64,000 nucleotides of DNA from assembly GCA_018240435.1 (NCBI GenBank), contig JAFEFT010000004.1, forward strand, positions 1,561-65,560, given 5' to 3'. Position 1 is the first letter of the stretch, and every line of letters starts with the position of its first letter. Below are positions 17,654 to 28,555 of the stretch, piece by piece. This DNA is from Pseudomonadota bacterium. Lineage in GTDB: Bacteria; Pseudomonadota; Gammaproteobacteria; Xanthomonadales; Xanthomonadaceae. Position numbers and translations under genes: made by a program. The notes under the pieces are model-generated. The model did not search any database. It was not told where the DNA came from and saw only the letters and a list, made by a program, of their open reading frames with translations.

Positions 17654-18517
17654 TCACGTGGTTGCGTGGTAGGCGGCGCCGATCGCGCCGCAGAACTGCG
17701 CGTTCGGTGCGAGGATGGTGCGCACGCCGGCGGGGAAGCGCTCGGCGAACAACGGCATCAGGCTGTGGTGGTGGTCGAGCACGCCGCCGCTGAACACCAG
17801 GGTGTCGGTCTCGATCGCGGTCATCTCCAGCACCCGCTTGACCACCGAGCGATACAGCGCCTGGATGAGGTTCTCGACGCGCTCGCCGTGCATCAGCAGC
17901 TTGATCACCTCCTGCCCCGAGAACACCGTGCAGTAGCTGTTGAGGGTGAGGTCGCGGTCGTGCCCGGCCGCCAGCCGCGGCAGCTCGGCCATCGGCACCT
18001 CCAGCCGGTGCGCCAGTTCCTCGATGTAGGCGCCGGTGCCGGCGGCGCATTTGCGGTTGATCGCGAACTGGCCCACGCGGCTGGGGGTGGCGGCGATCAC
18101 CTTGGCGTCCTGACCGCCGATGTCGATGATGGTGTAGTCGCCGTCCAGCCGCAGCTGGCCCTGCACGCCGAGGAAGTGCGCCTTGATCTCGGTCAGCTGG
18201 CCTTGCACGAAACCGAGGTGATGGCGGCCGTAGCCGGTGGCGTGGATGCATTGCCCGGGGCGCAGTTCGGGCAGGCGGCCTTCCGCCGGCGTGCGCGTGC
18301 GCTCGGCAGCGGTGAGCGGCGACAGCTCGCCGTCGCTGCCGGCCAGCGCGCGATGCACGTGCACGTGCAGCGGGAACAAGGTGCGCCGCTTGCGCAGCGC
18401 CAGCACCCGGCCGCTGGCGTCGAGGGCGGCGATCTTGATCTCGGCGCTGCCGCAATCCACGCCCCAGAACACCGGGCTGTCCGGATCGACCGCGACGGGT
18501 TGCGCGTGCGCGTTCAC
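17654..18517 (-). CDS. acyl-CoA dehydratase activase / BCR-type ATPase (second set)
   Basis: A 287-residue ASKHA-fold ATPase. It has an N-terminal phosphate-binding loop WGVDCGSAEIKIAALD, a second loop IIDIGGQDAKVIA near residue 130, and cysteines C157 and C196. Their 39-residue spacing is the same as that of the cluster-bridging cysteines in the BcrA and BcrD genes of this operon and fits the HgdC/BcrD family, where a [4Fe-4S] cluster sits between two monomers. It should push electrons by ATP hydrolysis into the partner encoded just upstream. The GTG start overlaps the partner's stop (GTGA). It has no second activase gene beside it, so a homodimer is expected. Confidence 0.85.
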   Translation of the reverse strand: MNAHAQPVAVDPDSPVFWGVDCGSAEIKIAALDASGRVLALRKRRTLFPLHVHVHRALAGSDGELSPLTAAERTRTPAEGRLPELRPGQCIHATGYGRHHLGFVQGQLTEIKAHFLGVQGQLRLDGDYTIIDIGGQDAKVIAATPSRVGQFAINRKCAAGTGAYIEELAHRLEVPMAELPRLAAGHDRDLTLNSYCTVFSGQEVIKLLMHGERVENLIQALYRSVVKRVLEMTAIETDTLVFSGGVLDHHHSLMPLFAERFPAGVRTILAPNAQFCGAIGAAYHATT

Positions 18518-19698
18518 AGGGTCTCCAGGAAGGCTTCGATCAGGGTCGTGCTCTGCTCGTCGGAAAAGCAGCGCAGGTCGCACAAGTCGCCGTCGACGAC
18601 GATGCTGGGGATGCCGCGCGCGCTCAGCCGCCGCGGCAGCCCGTAGCTGCTGTTGGAGTTGTTCGGGCAGGTGCGGGCAGCATGGAAGAGCACGCCGTCG
18701 ATGGCGAATTCCTCGACCAGGCGCTCGATGTAGCGCTGTTTCCAGTCGTCGTCGCGGTTGATGAAGATCGACAGGTAGGCGCGCGCCATGCTCGGCAGCG
18801 GGTCGGCCGGATCGAAGTCGGCGAAGATCCACGAATTGCAGTAGGTCGAGGCCACCACCGCGGCGCGGTTGCGCGCGAACAGTTCCGACAGGTGGCGCAG
18901 CCGGCCCCACACCGGCATCCCTTCCCAGTAGATGCGCAGCCGTTCGCCGGGCACCGCGCCGGCGCCGGCCTCGACCTTGGCGCGCAGGTCGGCGAGCAGG
19001 GCGCGATAGTAGTCGATCGCCACCTCGGTGCCGCGCAGGACCACGATTGGCCCCATGTGGATGGTGCCGTCGAAGAAACTCAGCGGCGCGGGCCGCGCGC
19101 GGGCGGTGTGCAGTACCTGCGCCCACAGATCGGTCGCCTGCCGGGATCGCGCCAGCGCCTGTTCGAGCGCCTGCGGGTCGAGGCGGCGGCCGGCAATCGC
19201 CTCCAGTTGCCCGATCAGGCGCCGGTATTGGGCGGCGACGTCGGCGATGTGCTCGGCGGTCACCTCCGGCAGGTGGGTGGGCGGATGGATGCCCAGCAAC
19301 GGCACCTGCCAGCGCCGCGCGTACCACGCGAACCAGTGCATCACGTCCTTGCACTGGTTGGTGCAGTACACCAGCACGTCCGGGCGCGGTGCCTCGGCCA
19401 GGCCGTAGCTGCGGGTGAGCGGCGTGCTGCCCTTGATGCAGGCGCCGATGTCGGAGGTCAGGTACGAGCAGATCTCCGGCGAATAGCCGGCGGCATTGGC
19501 GACCGGGATGGTGTCGGCGCTGGCGCGGGTGGCACCGAGCAGGGCGCCGTGGTTCTCCGGGAAATACACCTCGAAGCCGAGCGCGCGCAGGATTTCGGCC
19601 GGCCCCACCGAAGTGCACCACGCGACCTTGCGCGCCGGATCGGCGGCGGCGGCGCCGAGGTCGGTGAAGTAATCACGCATCACCTGTTTCACGTCCAT
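18514..19698 (-). CDS. BcrB/HgdB-family iron-sulfur reductase subunit, possibly double-cubane protein
   Basis: A 394-residue member of the 2-hydroxyacyl-CoA dehydratase/benzoyl-CoA reductase family. Nine cysteines are spread as C28, C77, C87, C112, C116, C287, C344, C373 and C377, including ICSYLTSDIGAC and YCTNQC. Canonical dehydratases and BCR need two such subunits; only one is encoded here, paired with one activase. That one-plus-one layout is the one known for double-cubane-cluster proteins (YjiM/YjiL-like). It overlaps the hcrB stop by 10 bases. Its substrate is unknown; a second CoA-ester reductase or a small-molecule reductase is possible. Confidence 0.7.
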   Translation of the reverse strand: MDVKQVMRDYFTDLGAAAADPARKVAWCTSVGPAEILRALGFEVYFPENHGALLGATRASADTIPVANAAGYSPEICSYLTSDIGACIKGSTPLTRSYGLAEAPRPDVLVYCTNQCKDVMHWFAWYARRWQVPLLGIHPPTHLPEVTAEHIADVAAQYRRLIGQLEAIAGRRLDPQALEQALARSRQATDLWAQVLHTARARPAPLSFFDGTIHMGPIVVLRGTEVAIDYYRALLADLRAKVEAGAGAVPGERLRIYWEGMPVWGRLRHLSELFARNRAAVVASTYCNSWIFADFDPADPLPSMARAYLSIFINRDDDWKQRYIERLVEEFAIDGVLFHAARTCPNNSNSSYGLPRRLSARGIPSIVVDGDLCDLRCFSDEQSTTLIEAFLETL

Positions 19699-20687
19699 CG
19701 TTCGGCTCCGATGCGGCGCGTCAGCCGGCGCACGAACACCTCGATCATGCGCTTGCGGTAATCGCGCGGGAAGTAGTCCTGGTCGTAGACCGCGGCGTGC
19801 GCGCCGGCGGCGGCGATCGCCTGCGCCTGCAACTGGCCCGGGGCCGCGTCGGCGGGCAACGCGAACGACCAGTGCCCGGGGCGCACGCCGATGCCGGTCA
19901 TCGCCAGCGCATAGCGGTCGGGTCCGGCGTCGCCCTCGTGCAGGCCGACGGCGATGCCCAGCGAGGGGAAGTCGAGGGTGCCGCGGATGGCGAGCTTGTC
20001 GTAGGCGATCTGCCAGTGCCCGGCCGGCACCTCGATCGCCGCCAGCACCTCGCCGGCATGCAGGGCCAGACGCTCGATGCCATCGTCGCGGTACAACTCG
20101 GCCAGCGCCAGCTGGCGTGGTCCGTCGGTGCCGAGCAGGTGCACGCGCGCGCCCAGCAGCAGCAGCACCGGCGCGGTGTCGGAGACGAAGCGGGCCTGGC
20201 ACAGCGGCGACTGGCCGCGCCGGGCCGACTTGACGATGTGGCAGACCTCGCCGCCGGCCTTGAAGCACGGCCCGTGGCAGCTGCGGTTGGTCGGGCTCTG
20301 ATCGTAGTAACTGCAGCGGTTGTCGACCAGCAGGTTGCCGCCGAGGCTGGCGCGCTGGCGGATCGGCGCACTGGCCACGCGCGCCGCCACCGCCGCCAGC
20401 GCCGGCCAGTCCGCACGCACGCGGGGATCGCTGGCGATCGTCGCCAGCGATACGGTGGCGCCGATGCGCAGGCCGCCTTCGGGCAGGCGCTCGATCTGCG
20501 CCAGCTCGGCCAACCCGGTGAGCGAGACCAGTGCGCGCGGACGCAGCAGGTCGCGCTGGAGTTGCGGCATCAGGTCGGTGGCGCCGGCGCAGAGCAGATA
20601 GCGTTCGCCCTGTGCATGCAGCCCGGCCAGCAGCGTGCGCAGCGCCGACAGACTGGTGGGGCGGTGGAAGGCGTGCACGCCGCTCAT
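19689..20687 (-). CDS. hcrB: 4-hydroxybenzoyl-CoA reductase, FAD / [4Fe-4S] subunit
   Basis: A 332-residue FAD-binding subunit of the xanthine-dehydrogenase family. FAD motifs LLCAGATDLM near residue 31 and RQRASLGGNLLVDNR near 110 are present. Between about residues 122 and 165 there is an inserted cysteine-rich loop (C125, C137, C141, C149, C163). An extra [4Fe-4S] loop here is the hallmark of 4-hydroxybenzoyl-CoA reductase and is absent from ordinary xanthine dehydrogenases. It takes electrons from ferredoxin towards the molybdenum site. The ATG overlaps the hcrA stop (ATGA). Confidence 0.92.
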   Translation of the reverse strand: MSGVHAFHRPTSLSALRTLLAGLHAQGERYLLCAGATDLMPQLQRDLLRPRALVSLTGLAELAQIERLPEGGLRIGATVSLATIASDPRVRADWPALAAVAARVASAPIRQRASLGGNLLVDNRCSYYDQSPTNRSCHGPCFKAGGEVCHIVKSARRGQSPLCQARFVSDTAPVLLLLGARVHLLGTDGPRQLALAELYRDDGIERLALHAGEVLAAIEVPAGHWQIAYDKLAIRGTLDFPSLGIAVGLHEGDAGPDRYALAMTGIGVRPGHWSFALPADAAPGQLQAQAIAAAGAHAAVYDQDYFPRDYRKRMIEVFVRRLTRRIGAERWT

Positions 20688-23068
20688 TGCCGTGGCACCT
20701 TGCGCAGCGCCGCCAGCACCCGGTCGGGGCGCATCGGCAGTTCGAACAAGCGTACCCCGACGGCGTCGTGGATGGCGTTGGCGATGGCCGGGATGACCGG
20801 CGCCAGTGGCCCCTCGCCGGCTTCCTTGGCGCCGAACGGGCCCTCGTTGTCGTCACCGTCGGCGAGGATGATCTCCAGCGGCGGCTGTTCCAGCGGCGAG
20901 GGGATCTTGTATTCGAGAAAACCGGCGTTCTGCACCGCGCCGCGCTCGTGCAGCACCTCCTCGGTCAACGCCTGGCCCATGCCCATGTGAAAGCAGCCCT
21001 CGATCTGCCCGCGCACCGCCAGCGGGTTGAGCGGGCGACCGCAGTCGTGCGCGCAGGTGGCGCGTTCGACGCGGACGAAACCGGTGTCGGGGTCGACCGC
21101 GACCTCGATGATGAAGGCGGTGAAGCTGTAGGCAGGCGACAGGCCGGCGCCGGAGCCCTTGAAGTTGCCGCCCAGCCGTGGCGCCCGGTAGTTGCCCACC
21201 GTTTGCAGGATGCCGGGGCCGGCGATCGCCGCGTGCACCGCGGCGAGCAAGGCGACGTGGCGGCCACTGGCGAGATGGACGATGCGCTGGTGTGCCAACT
21301 CGAAGCCGTCGCGGTAATCGGGGTTGGCACCGAGGAAGTCGGCGCCGTAGTCGGGCGCCCGCCCGCCCTGGCGGAATTCGCTCGCCGCCGGCGCCGGCGC
21401 CGGCCACGACGGGCAGGGCAGATCCAGCAGGCCGCAGGCGGCTTCGATCAGCAGGCGGCGCATGCCGATGGCGGCGTTGCGCGCGGCATTGCCGGCCATG
21501 AAGGTGACCCGCGAGCTGTAGCTGCCCAGGTCCACCGGCGTCAGCCGGGTGTCGGCGGCGACCAGCTTGATCTGCGCCAGCGGCACGCCCAGCACTTGCG
21601 CCACCACCATCGCCAGCACGGTGTCGCTGCCCTGGCCGATGTCGGCGGCGCCCGAATACACCGTCACCGCGCCGTCGAACTCCATCGTCAGGCGCACCGT
21701 GCTGCCCGGCCGCTGGTTGCGATGGATGGGCAGCGCGCTGCCGCTGATGAAAAAACCGCAGGCCACGCCGATGCCGCGGCCGTAAGGCAGCTTGCCGTGC
21801 TTTTCGCGCCAGCCGCTGCGCGCCATCGCCTTTTGCAGCGCCCCGCGCAGGCCGGCCGAGGTGATCCGGAACTGGTTGGCGGTGAGCGTGTCGGGCGTGT
21901 GCAAGAAATCGATGCGGGCCTGGCACGGGTCGAGCCCGGCCTCGTGCAGCGCCATGTCCAGCAGCACTTCGGAGGCAAATCGCGGGTTGACGCCGCCGTG
22001 CCCGCGCATCGCGCCGCACATCGGCTTGTTGGTGTACATCCGGCGACAGCGGAAGGCGAAGTTCGGCACCGGGTAAGGGCCTTGCAGCAGCACGCCGTTG
22101 TAGTAGGTGGTGACGACGCCGAAGCTGCCATAGGCGCCACCGTCGATGAGGATGTCGCCGCTCAGGGCGGTGATGCCGCGCTGCGGATGCAAGCCCAGTT
22201 TCATCGTCAGCCGTGTCGGATGGCGGCCGTGGTGGCTGAAGAACACATCCTCGCGGGAAAAACGCAGGCGCACGTTGCGGCGCGAGCGCAACGCCAGCAG
22301 TGCGGCGATCATCTCGTGCGGGAACGGATCGCTCTTGCCGCCGAAGCCGCCGCCCAGGTGCGGCTTGACCACGCGGATGCGATGTTCGTCGATGCCCAGC
22401 ACCTCGGCCAGCGCCAGGTGCACGTAATGCGGCACCTGGGTGGCGCTGTAGACGGTCAGATCGCCACGACCGTCGATCGCCACCTGCACCGCGTGCGGCT
22501 CGGTGAAGGCGTGGGTCACGGCCGGGAAGGTGAAGCGCTTTTCGATCACTACCGCGGCCTGTGCGAAGCCTTGCTCGGGGTCGCCGAAGCGTTGTTCGAC
22601 CAACTTGTGCAGGTTGTCGTCGCGACCCAACTCGGGGTGGATGGGATCGGCGCAGGCGATGCTGGCGGCGCGGGCGTCGAGCACCGGCGCGGTGGCTTCG
22701 TAGTCGACCTCGATCAGTGCCAGCGCCGCCTGCGCGATCGCCGCGGTCTCCGCCGCCAGCGCCGCCACCGGCTCGCCGACGTAGCGCACGCGCTCGCGCG
22801 CCAGCGCCGGCTCGTCCTTGCTGATCGGCAGCACGCCGAAGGTGCGCGGGAAGTCGGCGCCGGTGAGCACCGCGCGCACGCCCGGCACTGCCGCCGCGGC
22901 CGCGGTGTCGAGCCGGCGGATGCGGGCGCTGGCGTGCGGCGAGCGCAGGATCAGCGCATGCAGGCAATCGGGCAGGCGCAGGTCGTCGGTGTACAGCGCG
23001 CGGCCGCTGACCTTGTCGCGGGCGTCGAGCTGCGGCTGCGGGCTGCCGATGAGGACGGAGGCGGTCAC
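20684..23068 (-). CDS. hcrA: 4-hydroxybenzoyl-CoA reductase, molybdenum subunit
   Basis: A 794-residue large subunit that reductively removes the 4-hydroxyl of 4-hydroxybenzoyl-CoA. Molybdopterin-binding landmarks are in order: GGGFGGKSDPFPHE near residue 240, MCGAMRGHGGVNPRF near 350, SGAADIGQGSDTVL near 490, and the active-site loop FGAKEAGEGPL near 740 with its glutamate. The length is close to characterised HcrA (about 770). It needs molybdopterin cytosine dinucleotide, consistent with mocA at the operon end and xdhC across the divergent promoter. The GTG start overlaps the hcrC stop (GTGA). Confidence 0.93.
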   Translation of the reverse strand: MTASVLIGSPQPQLDARDKVSGRALYTDDLRLPDCLHALILRSPHASARIRRLDTAAAAAVPGVRAVLTGADFPRTFGVLPISKDEPALARERVRYVGEPVAALAAETAAIAQAALALIEVDYEATAPVLDARAASIACADPIHPELGRDDNLHKLVEQRFGDPEQGFAQAAVVIEKRFTFPAVTHAFTEPHAVQVAIDGRGDLTVYSATQVPHYVHLALAEVLGIDEHRIRVVKPHLGGGFGGKSDPFPHEMIAALLALRSRRNVRLRFSREDVFFSHHGRHPTRLTMKLGLHPQRGITALSGDILIDGGAYGSFGVVTTYYNGVLLQGPYPVPNFAFRCRRMYTNKPMCGAMRGHGGVNPRFASEVLLDMALHEAGLDPCQARIDFLHTPDTLTANQFRITSAGLRGALQKAMARSGWREKHGKLPYGRGIGVACGFFISGSALPIHRNQRPGSTVRLTMEFDGAVTVYSGAADIGQGSDTVLAMVVAQVLGVPLAQIKLVAADTRLTPVDLGSYSSRVTFMAGNAARNAAIGMRRLLIEAACGLLDLPCPSWPAPAPAASEFRQGGRAPDYGADFLGANPDYRDGFELAHQRIVHLASGRHVALLAAVHAAIAGPGILQTVGNYRAPRLGGNFKGSGAGLSPAYSFTAFIIEVAVDPDTGFVRVERATCAHDCGRPLNPLAVRGQIEGCFHMGMGQALTEEVLHERGAVQNAGFLEYKIPSPLEQPPLEIILADGDDNEGPFGAKEAGEGPLAPVIPAIANAIHDAVGVRLFELPMRPDRVLAALRKVPRQ

Positions 23069-23583
23069 TGCGGCTCCTCTCCGGCATGGCCGGCGACGGC
23101 GCGGAACGAACGCAGGATGGCCAGGTAGCCGGTGCAGCGGCAGGTGGTGGCGGCCACGCACTGGCGAATCGCCGCCTCGTCGGGTTGCGCGTCGTGCGCG
23201 AACAGGTGGACGCCATTGATCACCATCGCCGGCGTGCAGTAGCCGCACTGGATCGCGCCATGGTCGATCATCGCCTGCTGCAGCCGATGCAGGACGCCGT
23301 CGGCGCCGATGCCCTCGATGGTGGTGATCGCGGCATGTTCCAGATCGGCGGCCGGCAGCAGGCACGACAGCATCGGCCAGCCATCGACCAGCACCGCGCA
23401 GCAGCCGCATTCGCCCAGTTCGCAGCCACGCTTGCTGCCGGTCAGGCCCAGGGTTTCGCGCAGCACGTCGAGCAGGGTGGCGGCGGGCGCCGCCGTGCAG
23501 GCACGACGCCGGCCGTTGACCTCAAGGCTCAGCATCCGCTCACTGGGCGGGCCGGCGATGATGGTGTCGATGGCGGTATCCAT
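23065..23583 (-). CDS. hcrC: 4-hydroxybenzoyl-CoA reductase, [2Fe-2S] subunit
   Basis: A 172-residue small subunit with two [2Fe-2S] clusters. The plant-type cluster motif is CELGECGCCAVL near residue 55 and the second cluster uses CGYCTPAM and CRCTGY further on. It relays electrons between HcrB and the molybdenum site of HcrA. I chose the ATG at 23583 because the resulting length fits the family; a longer frame runs back into the SDR gene. The gene order hcrC-hcrA-hcrB differs from the A-B-C order of the lettering but keeps the set contiguous. Confidence 0.92.
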   Translation of the reverse strand: MDTAIDTIIAGPPSERMLSLEVNGRRRACTAAPAATLLDVLRETLGLTGSKRGCELGECGCCAVLVDGWPMLSCLLPAADLEHAAITTIEGIGADGVLHRLQQAMIDHGAIQCGYCTPAMVINGVHLFAHDAQPDEAAIRQCVAATTCRCTGYLAILRSFRAVAGHAGEEPQ

Positions 23584-23605
23584 GGCGTGCTCCTGCAATG
23601 TGCCT

Positions 23606-24364
23606 TCAAAGACCCAGCAAGCCGCAGCTCTTGCCGCCATCGACGTGCAGGATCTGCCCGCTGATGAAGGCGGCATCGGCGCTGGCCAGGAACGCCACCG
23701 CCGCGGCGATGTCGGCCGGCGTGCCCATCTGCCCGCCCGGTTGCATGCGCAGCAGGCGCTCGCGCGCCGTCGCCGGCATCGCCTGGGTCATCGCGGTGTC
23801 GATCAGGCCCGGGGCGACGGCATTGACGCGGATGCGCCAGCGCGCCAGCTCCAGCGCCAGGGTGCGGGTCAGGCTCACCAGTCCGCCCTTGCTGGCCGAA
23901 TAGTTGGCCTGGCCGGGGTTGCCCAGCCAGGCGCGCGAGGCGATGTTGACGATTGCCGGCTGCGGCGAGGCGCGCAGCAAGGCCAGCGCCTGCTGGCAAC
24001 ACAGGAACGGGCCCTTGAGGTTGACCGCCAGCACTGCATCCCAATCGTCCTCGGCGAGCGCCGCCAGCCAGCCGTCGCGGATGATGCCGGCGTTGTTGAC
24101 CAGCACGTCCAGGCCTTCGCCGCGTTCGCGCAGCGTCGCGAACAGCGCCTCGACCTGGGCACGCGAACTGACATCGCAGGCGTGGGCGCGGGCGTCGATG
24201 CCACGCGTGCGCAGCGCCTGTGCCTGTGCCTGCACCGCCGCCGCGTCGCGATCGACCAGGCACAGGCGGGCGCCCTCGGCGCCGAGGCGTTCGGTGATCG
24301 CCGCGCCGATGCCGGCGGCGGCGCCGGTGACCAGTACATGGCACTGGCGCAGGCGATTCAGCAT
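23606..24364 (-). CDS. SDR-family 3-hydroxyacyl-CoA dehydrogenase (FabG-like)
   Basis: A 252-residue short-chain dehydrogenase. The cofactor loop GAAAGIGAAI lies near residue 14, NNAG near 91, and the catalytic set S-Y-K is seen as NIASRAW plus YSASKGG near residue 155. In this operon it probably oxidises a 3-hydroxyacyl-CoA such as 3-hydroxypimeloyl-CoA to the 3-oxo form for the thiolase. The ATG overlaps the thiolase stop by 7 bases. A 3-oxoacyl-ACP reductase activity cannot be excluded on sequence alone. Confidence 0.85.
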   Translation of the reverse strand: MLNRLRQCHVLVTGAAAGIGAAITERLGAEGARLCLVDRDAAAVQAQAQALRTRGIDARAHACDVSSRAQVEALFATLRERGEGLDVLVNNAGIIRDGWLAALAEDDWDAVLAVNLKGPFLCCQQALALLRASPQPAIVNIASRAWLGNPGQANYSASKGGLVSLTRTLALELARWRIRVNAVAPGLIDTAMTQAMPATARERLLRMQPGGQMGTPADIAAAVAFLASADAAFISGQILHVDGGKSCGLLGL

Positions 24365-25614
24365 CGCTGCACCAGCACGGCGACGCCCTGGCCGCCGCCG
24401 ACGCAGGCGGCGGCGATGCCCAGTTCGCCATCGCGGTCATGCAGCGTGCGCAGCAGGGTCGAGGCCAGGCGCACGCCGGTGGCGGCCAGCGGATGGCCGA
24501 TGGCGATCGCGCCGCCGTTGACGTTGACCCGGGCCGGATCCAGCTCCAGCGCCCGGCACACGCCCAGGCACTGCGCGGCGAAGGCTTCGTTGATCTCGTA
24601 GCCGGCGATGTCGCGTTGCTGCAAGCCGGCCTGTGCCAGCAGGGTGCGGATCGCCGGCACCGGGCCGATGCCCATGCAGCCGGGTTCGACGCCGACCGCG
24701 ACGTGTCCGCGCAGGCGGCCGAGCGGATGCAGGCCGTGGGCGCGCACGAACGCGCCCGAGGCCAGCAGCAGCGCCGCGGCGCCGTCGACGATGCCCGATG
24801 CCGAGCCGGCGGTGGTGGGTCCGTCGGCGCTGAACACGCTCGGCAACGCCGCCAGTGCTTCGGCGGTGGTCGCACGCGGATGTTCGTCGGCGGCCAGCCC
24901 GGCCTTGTCCTTGCAGCGGAACGCGCGTGGCTTCAGGCCGGCGCCGGTGAACGTGCCCTGCGCCGGCACCGGCGCCAGCTCGGCGGCGAACCAGTCGCGC
25001 GCACGCGCGGCCGCGCAGCGCTGCTGGCTGGCCAGCGCGAACGCATCGACCTCGGCGCGGGTCAGGCCCATGCGTGCGGCGAGCACGTCGGCGGTGCGCC
25101 CCATCGGCACCGCGGCGGTATCGTCGAGCGCCTGCCAGAGCAGGTCGATGAACTCCGGGCGGCCGAGCGGGAAGCCCTGCCGTGCGCCATAGGACGCCAG
25201 CGGGAAGCGGCTCATCGTCTCGGTTCCCACTGCCAGCGCTAGTGCCGCCTTGCCCAGCGCGAGCTGCTCGCCGGCGTGGCCCAGCAGTTCCAGGCCCGAA
25301 CCGCAGATGCGTTGCAGCAGCAGCGCCGGGCTCGCCTCCGACGCTCCGGCGTACAGGCCGATGTGGCGCGGCAGGAAGAAGGCGTCGGCACTGGCCTGGC
25401 CGATGTTGGCGACCACCGTCTGGTCGATCGCGCCGGCCTCGACGCCGGCGGCGGCGATCGCGGCGCGCGCGGCATGGATGCCCAGATCGGTCGGCGACAG
25501 TGTCGACAGCGCCCCGCAGTACTTGCCGAACGGCGTGCGCCGGCCGGCGAGCAGATAGATGTCGTCGAACAGGGCACCGACGCCTTGCGATCCGTGGAAG
25601 CCGCGTACGTTCAC
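24358..25614 (-). CDS. thiolase (acetyl-CoA acyltransferase)
   Basis: A 418-residue degradative thiolase. The acyl-accepting cysteine is C104 in QRICGSGLE. NEAFAAQ, the GGAIAIGHPLAATG loop and the second active-site cysteine in CVGGGQG complete the site. Here it would cleave 3-oxopimeloyl-CoA with CoA to glutaryl-CoA and acetyl-CoA, the last beta-oxidation step after ring opening. The N-terminus carries about 15 residues before the fold starts, so an internal start is possible but no better ATG is near. Confidence 0.9.
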   Translation of the reverse strand: MNVRGFHGSQGVGALFDDIYLLAGRRTPFGKYCGALSTLSPTDLGIHAARAAIAAAGVEAGAIDQTVVANIGQASADAFFLPRHIGLYAGASEASPALLLQRICGSGLELLGHAGEQLALGKAALALAVGTETMSRFPLASYGARQGFPLGRPEFIDLLWQALDDTAAVPMGRTADVLAARMGLTRAEVDAFALASQQRCAAARARDWFAAELAPVPAQGTFTGAGLKPRAFRCKDKAGLAADEHPRATTAEALAALPSVFSADGPTTAGSASGIVDGAAALLLASGAFVRAHGLHPLGRLRGHVAVGVEPGCMGIGPVPAIRTLLAQAGLQQRDIAGYEINEAFAAQCLGVCRALELDPARVNVNGGAIAIGHPLAATGVRLASTLLRTLHDRDGELGIAAACVGGGQGVAVLVQRC

Positions 25615-25621
25615 CTTGACC

Positions 25622-27631
<2,010 letters not shown>

Positions 27632-28555
27632 TCAGTAGCTCTCCGTGCAGCGCAGCAGCTTGTCGGTGATGTCGATGATCGGGCTGGGGACGCGGTGGCG
27701 CCGCGCCAGACGCGCCAGTTCGGCGCAGTGGAACTCGTTTTCGGTGGTCTTGCCGCGCTCGACGTCGACCAGGATCGAGGGCCGATGCTCGCCGCCCTGA
27801 TCGAGATAGCGCATGGCGTAGTCGAAATAATCGGGCGGCAACTCGATGCCTTCGGCGGCGGAGATCGCCATCCCCTCGCGCAGCATCCGGGCGACCAGCT
27901 CGCGCGCCTCGGGCTGTCCCATCACGCAGCCCATGCAATGGCGGGTGAGCGCGCACAGGCTGCCCAGCGAGGCGTTGAGCAGCGCCTTGCGGAAGACGTC
28001 GTCGCGCCAGCGCGCCGACAACCGCAGCGGCAATCCGCAGGCGCGCAGATCGTCGGCGATGCGATGCACGCGCTCGTCGGCGACGGCGACCGGTTGCGAC
28101 AGCACGTGCTCGGTGCAGAAGGTCACCACCACCTCGTTGCCGCAGGAAACGTCGCAACCCATGTTCAGCACCAGGCGCAGCGCCTGCGCGGCGCCGAACA
28201 CCTCGCCGATCACCCGTTCGGTGTCGATGCCGTTCTGGCAGGAGACATAGATCGTGCCGGGCGCGCTGCCGGCATCGCGCAAGGTGTGCAGCACGTGGCG
28301 GGTGTCGATGGCCTTGGTGCACACCAACACCACGTCGGGGCGGGCGTGCACGAACTCGCTCGGTTCGAGCAGCACCGAATCGAGCTGGGCGTAGGCTTCC
28401 AGCTTGCCTTTCACCACCACCGGGCGGCGGGCGAGGAGCTGCCGCGTCTGCTCGCGGTGGCAGAGCATCGTCACCGGCTGCCCGCCTTGCCGGAGCAGGC
28501 CGGCGAACACCCGGCCGACCGGGCCGGCCCCGACCACGCCGTAGTGCAGGCTCAT
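27632..28555 (-). CDS. ketopantoate reductase (ApbA/PanE)-like dehydrogenase
   Basis: A 307-residue protein with the PanE fold: dinucleotide loop YGVVGAGPVGRVFAGLL at residues 5-21, a central lysine in FRKALLNASLGS and the conserved SILVDVERGKTTENE near residue 270, equivalent to the PanE substrate-site segment. The usual job of this family is NADPH reduction of 2-dehydropantoate for CoA biosynthesis. No such gene is part of known benzoyl-CoA operons, so it could boost CoA supply or act on a pathway 2-oxo or 3-oxo acid. The ATG overlaps the upstream ligase stop (ATGA). Confidence 0.8.
   Translation of the reverse strand: MSLHYGVVGAGPVGRVFAGLLRQGGQPVTMLCHREQTRQLLARRPVVVKGKLEAYAQLDSVLLEPSEFVHARPDVVLVCTKAIDTRHVLHTLRDAGSAPGTIYVSCQNGIDTERVIGEVFGAAQALRLVLNMGCDVSCGNEVVVTFCTEHVLSQPVAVADERVHRIADDLRACGLPLRLSARWRDDVFRKALLNASLGSLCALTRHCMGCVMGQPEARELVARMLREGMAISAAEGIELPPDYFDYAMRYLDQGGEHRPSILVDVERGKTTENEFHCAELARLARRHRVPSPIIDITDKLLRCTESY

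Noticed and set aside
17654..19698. Calling the lone reductase/activase pair a second benzoyl-CoA reductase or 2-hydroxyglutaryl-CoA dehydratase
   Set aside because: Both enzymes need two different catalytic subunits, and only one is encoded here; the call is left open with the double-cubane alternative.
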